A stretch of DNA of 64,000 nt from Proteiniclasticum sp043951855 (lineage in GTDB: Bacteria > Bacillota > Clostridia > Clostridiales > Clostridiaceae), in contig NZ_JBINJW010000004.1 in NCBI RefSeq assembly GCF_043951855.1, positions 91,821 through 155,820 of the forward strand, in the 5' to 3' direction. Position numbers and translations under genes: made by a program. Position 1 is the stretch's first letter. Each line of letters starts with the position of its first letter. Positions 1 to 8,796 of this stretch are shown here, piece after piece. The notes under the pieces were generated by a model. The model was not told where the DNA came from, did no database searches, and saw only the letters and a list, made by a program, of their open reading frames with translations.

Positions 1-55
1 ATATTGTACAATGAAAATGTATTCATCCCGAGGGTGATATTTTGGAGGGAAAGAA

Positions 56-1291
56 ATGAAAGGAATCAGTCTGAAAGATATCATTGATGTTGAAACACTG
101 CAGAAAATACAGGACAACTTTTCGGCTGTTACGAAACTTGCAGCGGTGACTGTTGATTTCAAAGGAGAGCCTATCACAAAATACAGCAACTTCACGAACT
201 TCTGTACGCGATTCCGGGAAGTCGGCGCATGTAAGGAACACTGTTACCAGTCGGATGCCTTCGGTGGGATCAAAGCGGCGAGAAGCGGAAAGCCCGCTAT
301 ATACAGATGTCATGCAGGTCTATATGATATGGCGGTTCCTATCATTTTTGAAGGTCAGTTTCTAGGCTCCATTCTGGCCGGACAGGTCCATATGGAGGAG
401 GATAGTGTAAACTATCCAGGAAATGACAGCACGCTCAGTAAGGAAGCGGAAGCATTCCTGGCCACTGAGGAAGCAAAGAATCTTCTTGAGGAGATCCACA
501 TCACCACGGATGAACATATGATAAACTCAGCCAATCTTCTGTCCATCATGGGCAATTATGTGGTGAAGAACGGCTTTGCCGAATACATTCAGAATGAGCT
601 CAACGAGAAGAATCAGAAACTCATCAATGAGATGAAGGTACGCATGTCTCTGGAAAAGAGTTTGAGCGATGCAGAGCTGAAAGTGCTGAAATCCCAGGTG
701 AACCCGCATTTTCTCTTCAATGCGCTCAATACCATCAGTAATCTTTCCATCATCGAAAAGGCGGATAAAACCACGGAAGTGATCTATTTCCTTTCCGATA
801 TGCTGAGATATACCATTAAAAATGAAATAGAGAATCTGGTGACCATCGAGCAGGAACTGGACTATGTGAAAAAATACCTGAGAATCCAGCAGATCAGAAT
901 GGGGCATAAACTGGATTTTGCCATCGATGTGGATCCTGCGTTTCTACAGATCCGGATGCCTTTCATGATTCTGCAGCCTATTGTGAACAATTCCATTGAT
1001 CATGGGATCTATTCTGTGGACAATGGACTGATCCGGATTTATTCTGAGGATCTAGGGAAGGACATCATGCTGACCATTGAAGACAACGGAGTCGGTATGG
1101 AGGAATCCAGAGTCGAAGAGATTCTCAGTGGTAAGTACGACTCCACAGGGAAACCCAGTTCCAATGGAATCGGACTTCTGAATTCCGATAAGAGGCTCAT
1201 TCACCAGTTTGGCAGTGGGTACAGACTGAAAATAGAATCTAAAGTCAATGAGGGAACCAGAATCAGCATTAAGATTCCAAGGCAGGTGTAA
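56..1291 (+). CDS. PocR-domain sensor histidine kinase (LytS/YesM-type)
   Basis: Cytoplasmic sensor kinase of 411 residues, probably the inducer sensor for the diol operon downstream. Residues about 5-170 match the PocR ligand-binding domain, with a Cys/His-rich stretch (FCTRF, CKEHCYQSD, YRCHAGLYD) typical of that family. A coiled-coil linker follows, then a His_kinase core with NPHFLFNAL and phospho-acceptor His218, and a HATPase domain with N-box QPIVNNSIDHG and G-box EDNGVGM. No signal peptide or membrane segment is visible, so the ligand is sensed inside the cell. The start has a GGAGG site 6 bases upstream. The next gene begins 3 bases after the stop, so kinase and regulator are co-translated. 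In enterobacteria PocR is a one-protein AraC activator responding to 1,2-propanediol; here the sensing domain is on a kinase. The ligand is inferred from family and context. Confidence 0.88.
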   Translation: MKGISLKDIIDVETLQKIQDNFSAVTKLAAVTVDFKGEPITKYSNFTNFCTRFREVGACKEHCYQSDAFGGIKAARSGKPAIYRCHAGLYDMAVPIIFEGQFLGSILAGQVHMEEDSVNYPGNDSTLSKEAEAFLATEEAKNLLEEIHITTDEHMINSANLLSIMGNYVVKNGFAEYIQNELNEKNQKLINEMKVRMSLEKSLSDAELKVLKSQVNPHFLFNALNTISNLSIIEKADKTTEVIYFLSDMLRYTIKNEIENLVTIEQELDYVKKYLRIQQIRMGHKLDFAIDVDPAFLQIRMPFMILQPIVNNSIDHGIYSVDNGLIRIYSEDLGKDIMLTIEDNGVGMEESRVEEILSGKYDSTGKPSSNGIGLLNSDKRLIHQFGSGYRLKIESKVNEGTRISIKIPRQV

Positions 1292-1294
1292 AGA

Positions 1295-2392
1295 GTGAAA
1301 AAGATACTACTTGTAGATGACGAATACCTCGAAAGAGATGTTCTGAGAATGATCCTTGGCAGCAGAAGCAATCAGTTTCAAGTGGTCGGGGAAGCGGAAA
1401 ATGGGCTGGAAGCCGTGAAGTTTGTGAAGGAACATGATGTGGATATCGTAATCATGGACATCAAGATGCCTAAAATGACGGGACTTGAAGCATCAAGACT
1501 TATTAGAGAATACAATCCGAGGATGGGCATCATCATCGTGAGCGCTTACAATGATTTTGAGTTTGCACAGCATGCGATTCAATACAGCCTGGATGATTAT
1601 CTTCTGAAGCCCTCGAGACCGGAACACATATTTGAAGCGCTGGAAAGAACAGTGCGGAAAATGCATCAGTATAATGAGCCTGCAAAAAACCATAAGGACG
1701 ACATAAAAACTGTATTTCTCACGTTCTGCAGGAACGGAGACTACATCCGTGCAAAAAAGTATCTGAGAAAGATGAAAAATCTGCAGCTTGACAGCTATGA
1801 AAAGGAAAAGGAAGTCACCAGAATTCTTCTGGAAAGTCTTCTGACCGCTGCGGAATACTTCGGCATCGATGTGGAGAAGAACCTGCAGATCAAGGTCAAG
1901 GAAAAGCTTACGACCAGTAAGACGAGAGAGCAGTACTTTCAGATTCTGGAGCTCATTTTCGAAGAACTTTTTGATGTAATCATCAGTGAAAAGAGAGTGG
2001 TGCACAAGGAAGAAATGACCTATGCGCTGCACTTTATAGAGAAGCATCTGACGAACAGCCTTACCCTGGAGTCTGCAGCAAGTTATATGAATATCTCCAC
2101 CCATTATTTTTCCAAACTATTCAAGAGTGAAGTGGGAGAGAATTTCATCGACTATGTGACGGCGAAGAAGGTGGAGAGAGCAAAGGAGCTGATCATGGAT
2201 ACAGACCTGCCTTTAAATGTTCTGGCCTTCGAACTGGGATTCAATGAAGCCAACTATTTCAGCAAGGTCTTCAAGAAGAAGACAGGCGTGACGCCAAGTC
2301 AGTATCGTAAAGAAGTGGAAGAAAAGGCCGCTGAAGAAAAGAATCTCTTCAGAAAAGGCAATTATGCCGTAAATGGCAAATGGATCATATAG
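1295..2392 (+). CDS. AraC-family response regulator, partner of the PocR kinase
   Basis: DNA-binding response regulator of 365 residues. The N-terminal receiver domain (about 1-120) has the acidic pair DD at 8-9, phospho-acceptor Asp55 in the motif IVIMDIKMPK, and the conserved Lys in DYLLKP. A helical linker follows, and the last 100 residues form a double helix-turn-helix AraC domain with the family signature NEANYFSKVFKKKTGVTP. It starts with GTG, 3 bases after the kinase stop, and its ribosome binding site lies in the end of the kinase gene. By position it should activate the pdu operon beginning about 280 bases downstream. The target promoter is inferred. Confidence 0.88.
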   Translation: MKKILLVDDEYLERDVLRMILGSRSNQFQVVGEAENGLEAVKFVKEHDVDIVIMDIKMPKMTGLEASRLIREYNPRMGIIIVSAYNDFEFAQHAIQYSLDDYLLKPSRPEHIFEALERTVRKMHQYNEPAKNHKDDIKTVFLTFCRNGDYIRAKKYLRKMKNLQLDSYEKEKEVTRILLESLLTAAEYFGIDVEKNLQIKVKEKLTTSKTREQYFQILELIFEELFDVIISEKRVVHKEEMTYALHFIEKHLTNSLTLESAASYMNISTHYFSKLFKSEVGENFIDYVTAKKVERAKELIMDTDLPLNVLAFELGFNEANYFSKVFKKKTGVTPSQYRKEVEEKAAEEKNLFRKGNYAVNGKWII

Positions 2393-2431
2393 ACTGGTTC
2401 GAAGAAATGAAGAAAACAGAAGCAGTGGAAC

Positions 2432-2474
2432 AGAAGCGGTAAGATGGATGAAACCATTTTACCGCTTCTTTTTC
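2432..2474 (+). terminator. Rho-independent terminator after the PocR two-component pair
   Basis: A perfect 11-base-pair stem (AGAAGCGGTAA at 2432-2442, TTACCGCTTCT at 2459-2469) is followed by a T run. It separates the regulator transcript from the pdu operon, which therefore needs its own promoter. Confidence 0.85.
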
Positions 2475-2669
2475 ATTGTGATGCATCGAAAGACCCACCA
2501 TGGATTTTTATCATATCATCACAAAAAAGTCTCATTAACCGAAGAGCTTCATAAAAAATTACCCCAATATCAATGATTATTGTAATGGCTTCCATGCCAT
2601 TATTTTTTATGATGTAGGTGGTAAGTAAACGTATCCAAAAGCCAAAATTATCCTTAAGGAGGAGTAATC
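2475..2669 (+). promoter_or_regulatory. pdu operon control region with two inverted repeats
   Basis: This 195-base gap must hold the pdu promoter. Two inverted repeats are visible: TTGTGATG (2476-2483) with CATCACAA (2517-2524), and TAATGGC (2583-2589) with GCCATTA (2596-2602). The second has a six-base loop and is followed directly by six Ts, so it has the shape of a small intrinsic terminator or attenuator. A TATGAT at 2608-2613 could be a -10 box without a good -35, as expected for an activator-dependent promoter. A strong AAGGAGGAG site (2656-2664) precedes pduA. No B12 riboswitch signature was found. The exact promoter and operator assignments are inference. Confidence 0.5.
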
Positions 2670-2954
2670 ATGCAAAAAGAAGCACTGGGAATGATCGAAA
2701 CGAAAGGTCTGGTTGGTGCCATCGAAGCTGCGGATTCCATGGTGAAATCCGCTAATGTGGAACTCATCGGCTACACCAAAATCGGTTCAGGTCTTGTGAC
2801 AGTAATGGTCAGAGGAGATGTGGGTGCAGTGAAGGCTGCCACGGATGCAGGCTCAGCAGCAGCAGGCAAGGTGGGAGAAGTCGTATCCGTACACGTGATT
2901 CCAAGACCACACACAGATGTTGAAAAAATTCTGCCAAAAGCCATTGAAGAATAA
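2670..2954 (+). CDS. pduA: BMC-H shell protein PduA
   Basis: Single BMC-domain shell protein of 94 residues; six copies form a hexagonal tile with a central pore for propanediol entry in characterised Pdu compartments. The family signatures are plain: ETKGLVGAIEAAD near the N-terminus, the KIGSG pore segment, RGDVGAVKAA, and the HVIPRPH C-terminal motif. It is nearly the same protein as the PduJ encoded about 6.8 kb further on, differing mainly at the tail. It is first in the operon, with a very strong ribosome binding site, as expected for an abundant shell component. Confidence 0.95.
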   Translation: MQKEALGMIETKGLVGAIEAADSMVKSANVELIGYTKIGSGLVTVMVRGDVGAVKAATDAGSAAAGKVGEVVSVHVIPRPHTDVEKILPKAIEE

Positions 2955-2971
2955 GCGAGGAGGATTAGAAA

Positions 2972-3757
2972 ATGGATGATAACTTAATGGAAAAAGTAAT
3001 GGAAGAGGTCATGAAGAAAATGGGTGATACCAAGGAAGCCAAAAAAGAAGCACCTAAAAACAGCTTCAATCCTGGTATCACTGAATTCGTCGGAACGGCC
3101 ATCGGGGATACCATAGGACTTGTCATTGCCAATGTGGACCACAATCTTCATAACTTCATGAAGATCGATCCGAAATACAAGTCCATCGGAATCATCGGTG
3201 CAAGAACAGGAGCTGGCCCTCATATCATGGCAGCTGACGAAGCCGTGAAGGCCACCAATACGGAAATCATCTCCATCGAACTGCCAAGAGACACCAAGGG
3301 CGGTGCAGGACATGGATGTCTGATTCTTTTCGGAGCAGAAGATGTTTCTGATGCACGTCGTGCAGTGGAAGTAACGCTGAAAGAACTGGACAGAACCTTC
3401 GGAGATGTTTATGGAAACAACGCAGGACATATTGAACTTCAGTACACTGCCAGAGCAAGCTATGCATGCAACAAGGCATGGGGCGCACCCATCGGGAAAG
3501 CCTTCGGGCTCATCGTCGGAGCACCAGCAGCCATCGGTGTTGTCATTGCAGATACAGCGGTGAAGGCAGCCAATGTGGATATCGTGCTGTATGCCTCCCC
3601 ATCAACAACCTCTTTCACAAATGAATCCATTTTATTCATAAGTGGTGATTCAGGAGCTGTAAGACAGGCTGTGGTGGCAGCAAGGGAGCTGGGCATAAAA
3701 CTTCTGGAAGCACTGGGACAGGAACCTGCTCCATCCAGCACCACACCATACATTTAG
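2972..3757 (+). CDS. pduB: BMC-T trimeric shell protein PduB
   Basis: Shell protein of 261 residues with two tandem BMC domains (about 45-150 and 155-255), forming pseudohexameric trimers. It is close in length to enterobacterial PduB. The first 20 residues form an amphipathic helix (LMEKVMEEVMKKM) like those that tie enzymes or lumen proteins to the shell, followed by a Lys-rich linker. The family motif GAGPHIMAADEAVKA is in the first repeat and GVVIADTAVKAANVD in the second. The gene starts 17 bases after pduA with a GAGGAGG site and probably belongs to the most highly translated part of the operon. Confidence 0.94.
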   Translation: MDDNLMEKVMEEVMKKMGDTKEAKKEAPKNSFNPGITEFVGTAIGDTIGLVIANVDHNLHNFMKIDPKYKSIGIIGARTGAGPHIMAADEAVKATNTEIISIELPRDTKGGAGHGCLILFGAEDVSDARRAVEVTLKELDRTFGDVYGNNAGHIELQYTARASYACNKAWGAPIGKAFGLIVGAPAAIGVVIADTAVKAANVDIVLYASPSTTSFTNESILFISGDSGAVRQAVVAARELGIKLLEALGQEPAPSSTTPYI

Positions 3758-3773
3758 ACAGGGGGGAAATAAT

Positions 3774-5438
3774 ATGAAATCCAAACGATTTGAAGTTCTC
3801 AGAGCACGTCCAGTCAACCAGGATGGATTCTTGAAAGAATGGCCTGAAGTAGGGCTCATTGCAATGAATTCTCCGCTGGACCCCAAACCCGGCATCAAGA
3901 TTGAAAACGGAAAAGTAGTGGAACTGGATGGAAAGAAAAGAGAAGATTTCGATCTCATCGATACGTTCATCGCAGACCACACCATTGACCTGACCAATGC
4001 GGAGAAGGTCGTGAACATGGACTCCAGAGAAATCGCACATATGCTGGTGGACATCAATGTTCCAAGAAGCAAGCTCATCGAAATCACAAAATCCATGACA
4101 CCTGCGAAAGCGGTTGAAGTGCTTAACAAGATGAATGTTCTGGAACTGATGATGGCACTGACCAAGATGAGAGCAAGAAAGACGCCTTCCAACCAGTGTC
4201 ACGTGACAAACGTCAAGGACAATCCGGTTCTCATCGCAGCGGAAGCTGCAGAGGCGGCTCTTCGAGGATTCGATGAGCAGGAAACCACCGTTGCCGTTGT
4301 GAGATATGCACCCTTCAACGCCATCTCCCTTCTTGTGGGAGCCAATGTGGGAAGACCCGGAATCCTTACCCAGTGTGCGGTGGAAGAAGCAACGGAGCTG
4401 AATCTTGGCATGAAGGGATTCACTGCCTACGCAGAAACCGTATCGGTATATGGAACAGAGCAGGTATTCATCGACGGTGATGATACACCATGGTCCAAGG
4501 CTTTCCTGGCATCTGCCTATGCATCCAGAGGACTCAAAATGAGATTCACCTCCGGTACAGGTTCAGAAGTGCTCATGGGGAATGCGGAAAAGAAATCCAT
4601 GCTGTATCTGGAAGCCAGATGCGTATTCATCACCAAGGGTGCAGGTGTACAGGGTCTTCAGAACGGATCCATTTCCTGTATCGGTGTTCCAGGTGCAGTT
4701 CCATCCGGAATCCGTGCCGTGCTGGCTGAGAATGTCCTCACCTGCATGATGGATCTGGAAGTGGCTTCTGGTAATGACCAGACCTTCTCCCATTCCGACA
4801 TCAGAAGAACGGCAAGAACGCTGATGCAGATGATCCCTGGAACAGACTTTATCTTCTCCGGATATTCCGCAACACCAAACTACGATAATATGTTTGCCGG
4901 TTCAAACTTCGATGCGGAAGATTATGACGACTATAACGTCCTTCAGAGAGACCTTAAGGTGGACGGCGGTCTGAGACCGGTGAAGGAAGAAGAAGTCATC
5001 AAGACAAGAAACAAGGCAGCCAAGGTACTGCAGGCTTTATTCAAAGAAATGAACTTCCCGCTCATCACCGATGAAGAAGTGGAAGCTGCAACTTATGCTC
5101 ACGGATCCAAGGATATGCCGGACAGAAATATGGTGGAAGACATCAAAGCCTGTGAAGAGCTTCTGAAAACCAAGACCACAGGAGTGGAAATCATCAAAGC
5201 CCTTAAGAAGGCAGGATATGATGATGTGGCAGATACGCTTCTTGGCATGATGAAACTGAGAGTCTCTGGCGACCATCTTCATACATCAGCTTATGTGGAC
5301 AACAACTTCAAGGTCAGAAGTGCGGTCAATGACAAGAACGACTACATGGGACCTTGCACAGGGTATTCCATGAGCGAAGAAAGATGGCAGGAAGTCAAGG
5401 ACATCGAAAGTGCTCTGTCTGCTGAAGACTTTGAATAG
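3774..5438 (+). CDS. pduC: B12-dependent propanediol dehydratase large subunit
   Basis: Catalytic alpha subunit (554 residues, the same length as characterised PduC) of adenosylcobalamin-dependent diol dehydratase, which converts 1,2-propanediol to propionaldehyde. The active-site residues known from the Klebsiella enzyme fall at the same positions: Gln141 and His143 in NQCHVTNVKDNP, Glu170 in FDEQETT, and Asp335 and Gln336 in GNDQTFSHSD. The GVQGLQNGS substrate loop is intact. Glycerol dehydratases are close relatives, so glycerol could also be a substrate. The presence of PduP, PduL and a Pdu-type shell favours propanediol. It works with PduD and PduE, encoded directly downstream. Confidence 0.96.
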   Translation: MKSKRFEVLRARPVNQDGFLKEWPEVGLIAMNSPLDPKPGIKIENGKVVELDGKKREDFDLIDTFIADHTIDLTNAEKVVNMDSREIAHMLVDINVPRSKLIEITKSMTPAKAVEVLNKMNVLELMMALTKMRARKTPSNQCHVTNVKDNPVLIAAEAAEAALRGFDEQETTVAVVRYAPFNAISLLVGANVGRPGILTQCAVEEATELNLGMKGFTAYAETVSVYGTEQVFIDGDDTPWSKAFLASAYASRGLKMRFTSGTGSEVLMGNAEKKSMLYLEARCVFITKGAGVQGLQNGSISCIGVPGAVPSGIRAVLAENVLTCMMDLEVASGNDQTFSHSDIRRTARTLMQMIPGTDFIFSGYSATPNYDNMFAGSNFDAEDYDDYNVLQRDLKVDGGLRPVKEEEVIKTRNKAAKVLQALFKEMNFPLITDEEVEAATYAHGSKDMPDRNMVEDIKACEELLKTKTTGVEIIKALKKAGYDDVADTLLGMMKLRVSGDHLHTSAYVDNNFKVRSAVNDKNDYMGPCTGYSMSEERWQEVKDIESALSAEDFE

Positions 5439-5450
5439 GAGGATGAATTA

Positions 5451-6089
5451 ATGGATATCAACGAAAAAGTACTAAAAAGCATCATAGAAGAAGTACTGCA
5501 GAATCTCCAGAATGCAGACAAGCCTAAAAAGTCCGTTCCAGAAGGACCGCTTAACATGAAGGTGAAAGGCACAGTGGAAAAGGGCAGAAGAAAAGATGAA
5601 GTGGTCATCGGTGTAGGTCCTGCGTTTGGTGTGTATCAGACCAGGACCATCACAAAAGTTCCCCATGAGGATGTGATCAGAGAAGTCATGGCCGGAATTG
5701 AAGAAGAAGGCGTCACGGCTCGTGTGATCAAGGTGTACCATACTTCGGATGTGGCCTTTATTGCCCATCATGCGGCAAAGCATTCCGGTTCCGGTATCGG
5801 TATCGGCATTCAGAGCAAGGGCACAACCGTCATTCATTCCAAGGACCTGGCCCCTCTTTCCAACCTGGAACTCTTCCCTCAGGCACCGCTTCTGGATCTT
5901 AAGGTATACAGAGCCATCGGAAGAAACGCAGCCAAATACGCCAAGGGAGAATCTCCCAATCCGGTACCTACAATGAATGATCAGATGGCCAGACCCAAGT
6001 ATCAGGCGATTTCAGCACTTCTGCATATCAAGGAAACCGAGCATGTTGTGCCAAAGAAGCTGTCTGATGAACTTGAAATCACATTCTAA
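5451..6089 (+). CDS. pduD: Propanediol dehydratase medium subunit
   Basis: Beta subunit (212 residues) of the diol dehydratase, helping bind the base-on/base-off cobalamin between alpha and beta chains. The core from about residue 40 carries family motifs VVIGVGPAFG, KVYHTSDVAFI, and SGSGIGIGIQSKG near the cobalamin face. Residues 1-20 (VLKSIIEEVLQNLQN) form an amphipathic helix, followed by a charged linker; this is the position of the known encapsulation peptide of PduD. It starts 12 bases after pduC with an AGGAGG site. Confidence 0.95.
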   Translation: MDINEKVLKSIIEEVLQNLQNADKPKKSVPEGPLNMKVKGTVEKGRRKDEVVIGVGPAFGVYQTRTITKVPHEDVIREVMAGIEEEGVTARVIKVYHTSDVAFIAHHAAKHSGSGIGIGIQSKGTTVIHSKDLAPLSNLELFPQAPLLDLKVYRAIGRNAAKYAKGESPNPVPTMNDQMARPKYQAISALLHIKETEHVVPKKLSDELEITF

Positions 6090-6101
6090 GGAGGGAATAA
6101 A

Positions 6102-6608
6102 ATGATTGATAACAGTGTACTTGAGCAGATGATCAAAGAGGTCATGGCCGGAATGAAAGACACAAGCTATACAGAACCCAAGAAGACAGGTGGCGGCAGG
6201 AGAGTCACAGAGGCGGATTATCCCCTGAGTGAAAAGATGGCAGACGTCATCAAAGCACCTACAGGAAAGACGCTGGAAGAAATCACCATCGGTGGCGTCA
6301 TGAACGGCAGCATCACAGCCAATGACGTGAAGATTGCACCTGAAACCCTGGAGATGCAGGCACAGGTTGCGGAATCCGTAGGAAGAGATGCTTTTGCAAA
6401 GAACCTGAGAAGGGCATCCGAACTCATTGCAGTGCCGGATGAAAGAATTCTTGAAATATACAATGCTCTGAGACCTTATCGCTCCACGAAAGCTGAACTC
6501 ATCGAAATTGCGGAAGAGCTGGAAAACAGATATTCTGCCGTAATCAACGGTAAACTGGTCCGTGAAGCGGCAGCCCTATATGAGAAGAGAGGAAGGCTTA
6601 AAGAGTAG
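6102..6608 (+). CDS. pduE: Propanediol dehydratase small subunit
   Basis: Gamma subunit (168 residues) of the diol dehydratase. Family motifs include DYPLSEKMADVIKAPTGK and GRDAFAKNLRRASELI. The N-terminal stretch (VLEQMIKEVMAGM) is another amphipathic helix resembling the PduD targeting peptide. It starts 12 bases after pduD with an AAGGAGGG site. All three dehydratase subunits are intact and in the canonical C-D-E order. Confidence 0.95.
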   Translation: MIDNSVLEQMIKEVMAGMKDTSYTEPKKTGGGRRVTEADYPLSEKMADVIKAPTGKTLEEITIGGVMNGSITANDVKIAPETLEMQAQVAESVGRDAFAKNLRRASELIAVPDERILEIYNALRPYRSTKAELIEIAEELENRYSAVINGKLVREAAALYEKRGRLKE

Positions 6609-6623
6609 ACTGGAGGCTTCTAA

Positions 6624-8426
6624 ATGAAAATCGTAGCAGGTATAGATATTGGTAACGCCACCACCGAAACGGCGATCGGCAGAGTGATGGAAAACGGGAG
6701 GATTGATTTCATATCGGACGCCATCGTCTCCACCACGGGAATCAAAGGGACCAGGGACAACATCCCAGGCATCTTCCATTCCCTGAACAAGGCCATGGAA
6801 AAGGCGGATCTTGATTTCAAAGACCTGACGCTCATAAGAATCAACGAAGCGGCACCTGTGATCGGGGATGTGGCCATGGAAACCATCACGGAGACCATCA
6901 TCACGGAATCCACCATGATTGGTCACAACCCCAGGACACCTGGTGGCATCGGCATCGGTGTCGGTATCGGCACAAGGATCGAAGCTCTTCATGAAGTGGA
7001 AAAAGGGCAGGATGTCATCGTGCTCATCCCTCAAGACATGGGATTCAATGAATCTTCGGAAAGAATCAACAGAGCGCTTGCAGACGGAGTTTCCATCAAA
7101 GGAGCCATTGCTGCCAATGATGACGGCGTACTCATCGTCAACAGACTGAAGGCGAACATTCCCATCGTGGATGAAGTGACGCTGTTTGAAAAAATACCTG
7201 TGGGTATGCTCACAGCCATAGAAGTTGCCCATGTGGGCTCTGTGGTGGAGACACTGTCCAATCCCTATGGCATTGCCACACTCTTTTCGCTCACAAGCGA
7301 GGAAACGAAGTTTGTGGTGCCCATTGCAAGAGCCCTCATCGGAAACCGCTCCGCGGTGGTCATCAAGACCCCCAAGGGGGATGTGAAACTAAGGAGCATT
7401 CCTGCCGGAGAAATCCATATCATCGGAGAGAAGAACAGGCTGAAGGTCAATGTGGATGATGGGGCCAAAGTGCTCATGAATGCCATGAACAAGTGTCATC
7501 CTGTTACTGATATCGTCGGTGAGGCGGGGACCAATGCAGGTGGCATGCTGGAAAAGATCCGGCACGTCATGGCAGAGCTCACCGGTCAGCATCATGGAGA
7601 CATCAAGATTCAGGACCTTCTGGCGGTGGATACCATTTCTCCGCAGAAAGTGACGGGAGGCCTTGCTGGAGAATTCTCCATGGAAAGCGCCGTAGGCGTG
7701 GCTGCCATGGTGAAAGCCGACAGGCTCCAGATGGAAGTCATTGCGAAGGAAATGCAGCAGAAACTGGGCGTCCCAGTGGAAGTGGGCGGTGTGGAAGCCC
7801 AGATGGCCATAAAAGGAGCACTGACCACACCTGGAACGGATATCCCCGTGGCCATTCTTGATATGGGGGCAGGGTCCACGGACTCCTCGCTGATGACAAG
7901 GGATGGAAATGTCCATCTGGTGCATCTGGCAGGTGCCGGGAACATGGTGACGCTGCTCATCAAAACGGAACTTGGGCTGGACAGTCTGGAACTGGCAGAG
8001 GACATCAAGAAGTATTCTCTTGCCAAGGCAGAATCGCTGTTTCATATCAGACATGAAGACGGTTCTGTGGAGTTCTTTGACAAACCGCTGGATCCGAAGC
8101 TTTTCGCAAGAATCATCATCCTCAAAGAAGAGGGTATGGTTCCACTGCATGCGGACCTTTCAATGGAGAAAGTGAAATTCGTAAGGCGAAAAGCCAAGGA
8201 AAAGGTGTTTGTGACAAATGCGCTGCGGGCTTTGTCCCAGGTAAGCCTCACCGGAGACATCAGAGGAATCGAACACGTGGTTCTGGTAGGCGGCTCAGCA
8301 CTGGATTTTGAAATTCCTCAGATGGTCACCGATGCGCTTTCTCAGTATGGAGTTGTGGCAGGAAGAGGGAACATACGAGGATGTATGGGACCAAGAAATG
8401 CCGTGGCTACCGGACTTGTGTTATAG
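6624..8426 (+). CDS. pduG: Diol dehydratase reactivase large subunit
   Basis: ATPase subunit (600 residues) of the reactivating factor that swaps damaged cobalamin out of inactivated diol dehydratase. It begins with the ASKHA nucleotide-binding signature GIDIGNATTETA and has a second phosphate-binding segment AILDMGAGSTDSS about two-thirds along. The swivel region with PGGIGIGVGIG is present. It is followed immediately by the small subunit. Length and order match characterised PduG. Confidence 0.95.
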   Translation: MKIVAGIDIGNATTETAIGRVMENGRIDFISDAIVSTTGIKGTRDNIPGIFHSLNKAMEKADLDFKDLTLIRINEAAPVIGDVAMETITETIITESTMIGHNPRTPGGIGIGVGIGTRIEALHEVEKGQDVIVLIPQDMGFNESSERINRALADGVSIKGAIAANDDGVLIVNRLKANIPIVDEVTLFEKIPVGMLTAIEVAHVGSVVETLSNPYGIATLFSLTSEETKFVVPIARALIGNRSAVVIKTPKGDVKLRSIPAGEIHIIGEKNRLKVNVDDGAKVLMNAMNKCHPVTDIVGEAGTNAGGMLEKIRHVMAELTGQHHGDIKIQDLLAVDTISPQKVTGGLAGEFSMESAVGVAAMVKADRLQMEVIAKEMQQKLGVPVEVGGVEAQMAIKGALTTPGTDIPVAILDMGAGSTDSSLMTRDGNVHLVHLAGAGNMVTLLIKTELGLDSLELAEDIKKYSLAKAESLFHIRHEDGSVEFFDKPLDPKLFARIIILKEEGMVPLHADLSMEKVKFVRRKAKEKVFVTNALRALSQVSLTGDIRGIEHVVLVGGSALDFEIPQMVTDALSQYGVVAGRGNIRGCMGPRNAVATGLVL

Positions 8427-8438
8427 GAGGTACTGATT

Positions 8439-8795
8439 ATGGATGAAACCGGAAATATCTGCGTGGTGCTCTGCGTCAATGAGGACGTGAAGGGCCGAGC
8501 GGAAATCAGAGAAATCACCTATGGCATCGAGGAAGAAGGCATTCCTTACATCATAAGAATCAGTGAGGAAAAAAGACTGGAAGAGCTGGCAAGAATCGCA
8601 AGTATGGATTCTCAGCTGGATGTAGGCATCGGTGTGGATGAATCGCTCTCGGGAGCCATCTATTATGACAAGCTTCCAGAGGATTACCTTCTTTTTCGGG
8701 GGAATCTTCTGAAAGAAACCATGAAGTGCAGAAATCTAGGGATCAATGCAGCAAGGCTGGTTAAGGGAATCCCCTTCAATATGGGAGGAGCATAG
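8439..8795 (+). CDS. pduH: Diol dehydratase reactivase small subunit
   Basis: Small partner (118 residues) of PduG; it resembles the fold of the dehydratase beta subunit and displaces it during reactivation. Family features seen are EITYGIEEEGIPY, the LDVGIGVDESL segment and the C-terminal NLGINAARLVKG. The stop codon is separated from the pduK start by a single base, and the pduK ribosome binding site lies inside the last codons of this gene, so the two are translationally coupled. Confidence 0.93.
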   Translation: MDETGNICVVLCVNEDVKGRAEIREITYGIEEEGIPYIIRISEEKRLEELARIASMDSQLDVGIGVDESLSGAIYYDKLPEDYLLFRGNLLKETMKCRNLGINAARLVKGIPFNMGGA

Positions 8796-8796
8796 G

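Noticed and set aside
2373..2576. 67-codon frame between the response regulator and pduA
   Set aside because: It begins inside the regulator gene, runs through a strong terminator, and has no ribosome binding site.
2475..2669. Cobalamin riboswitch upstream of the pdu operon
   Set aside because: The conserved B12 box and other core segments were looked for and not found; the gap is also short for a full element plus expression platform.
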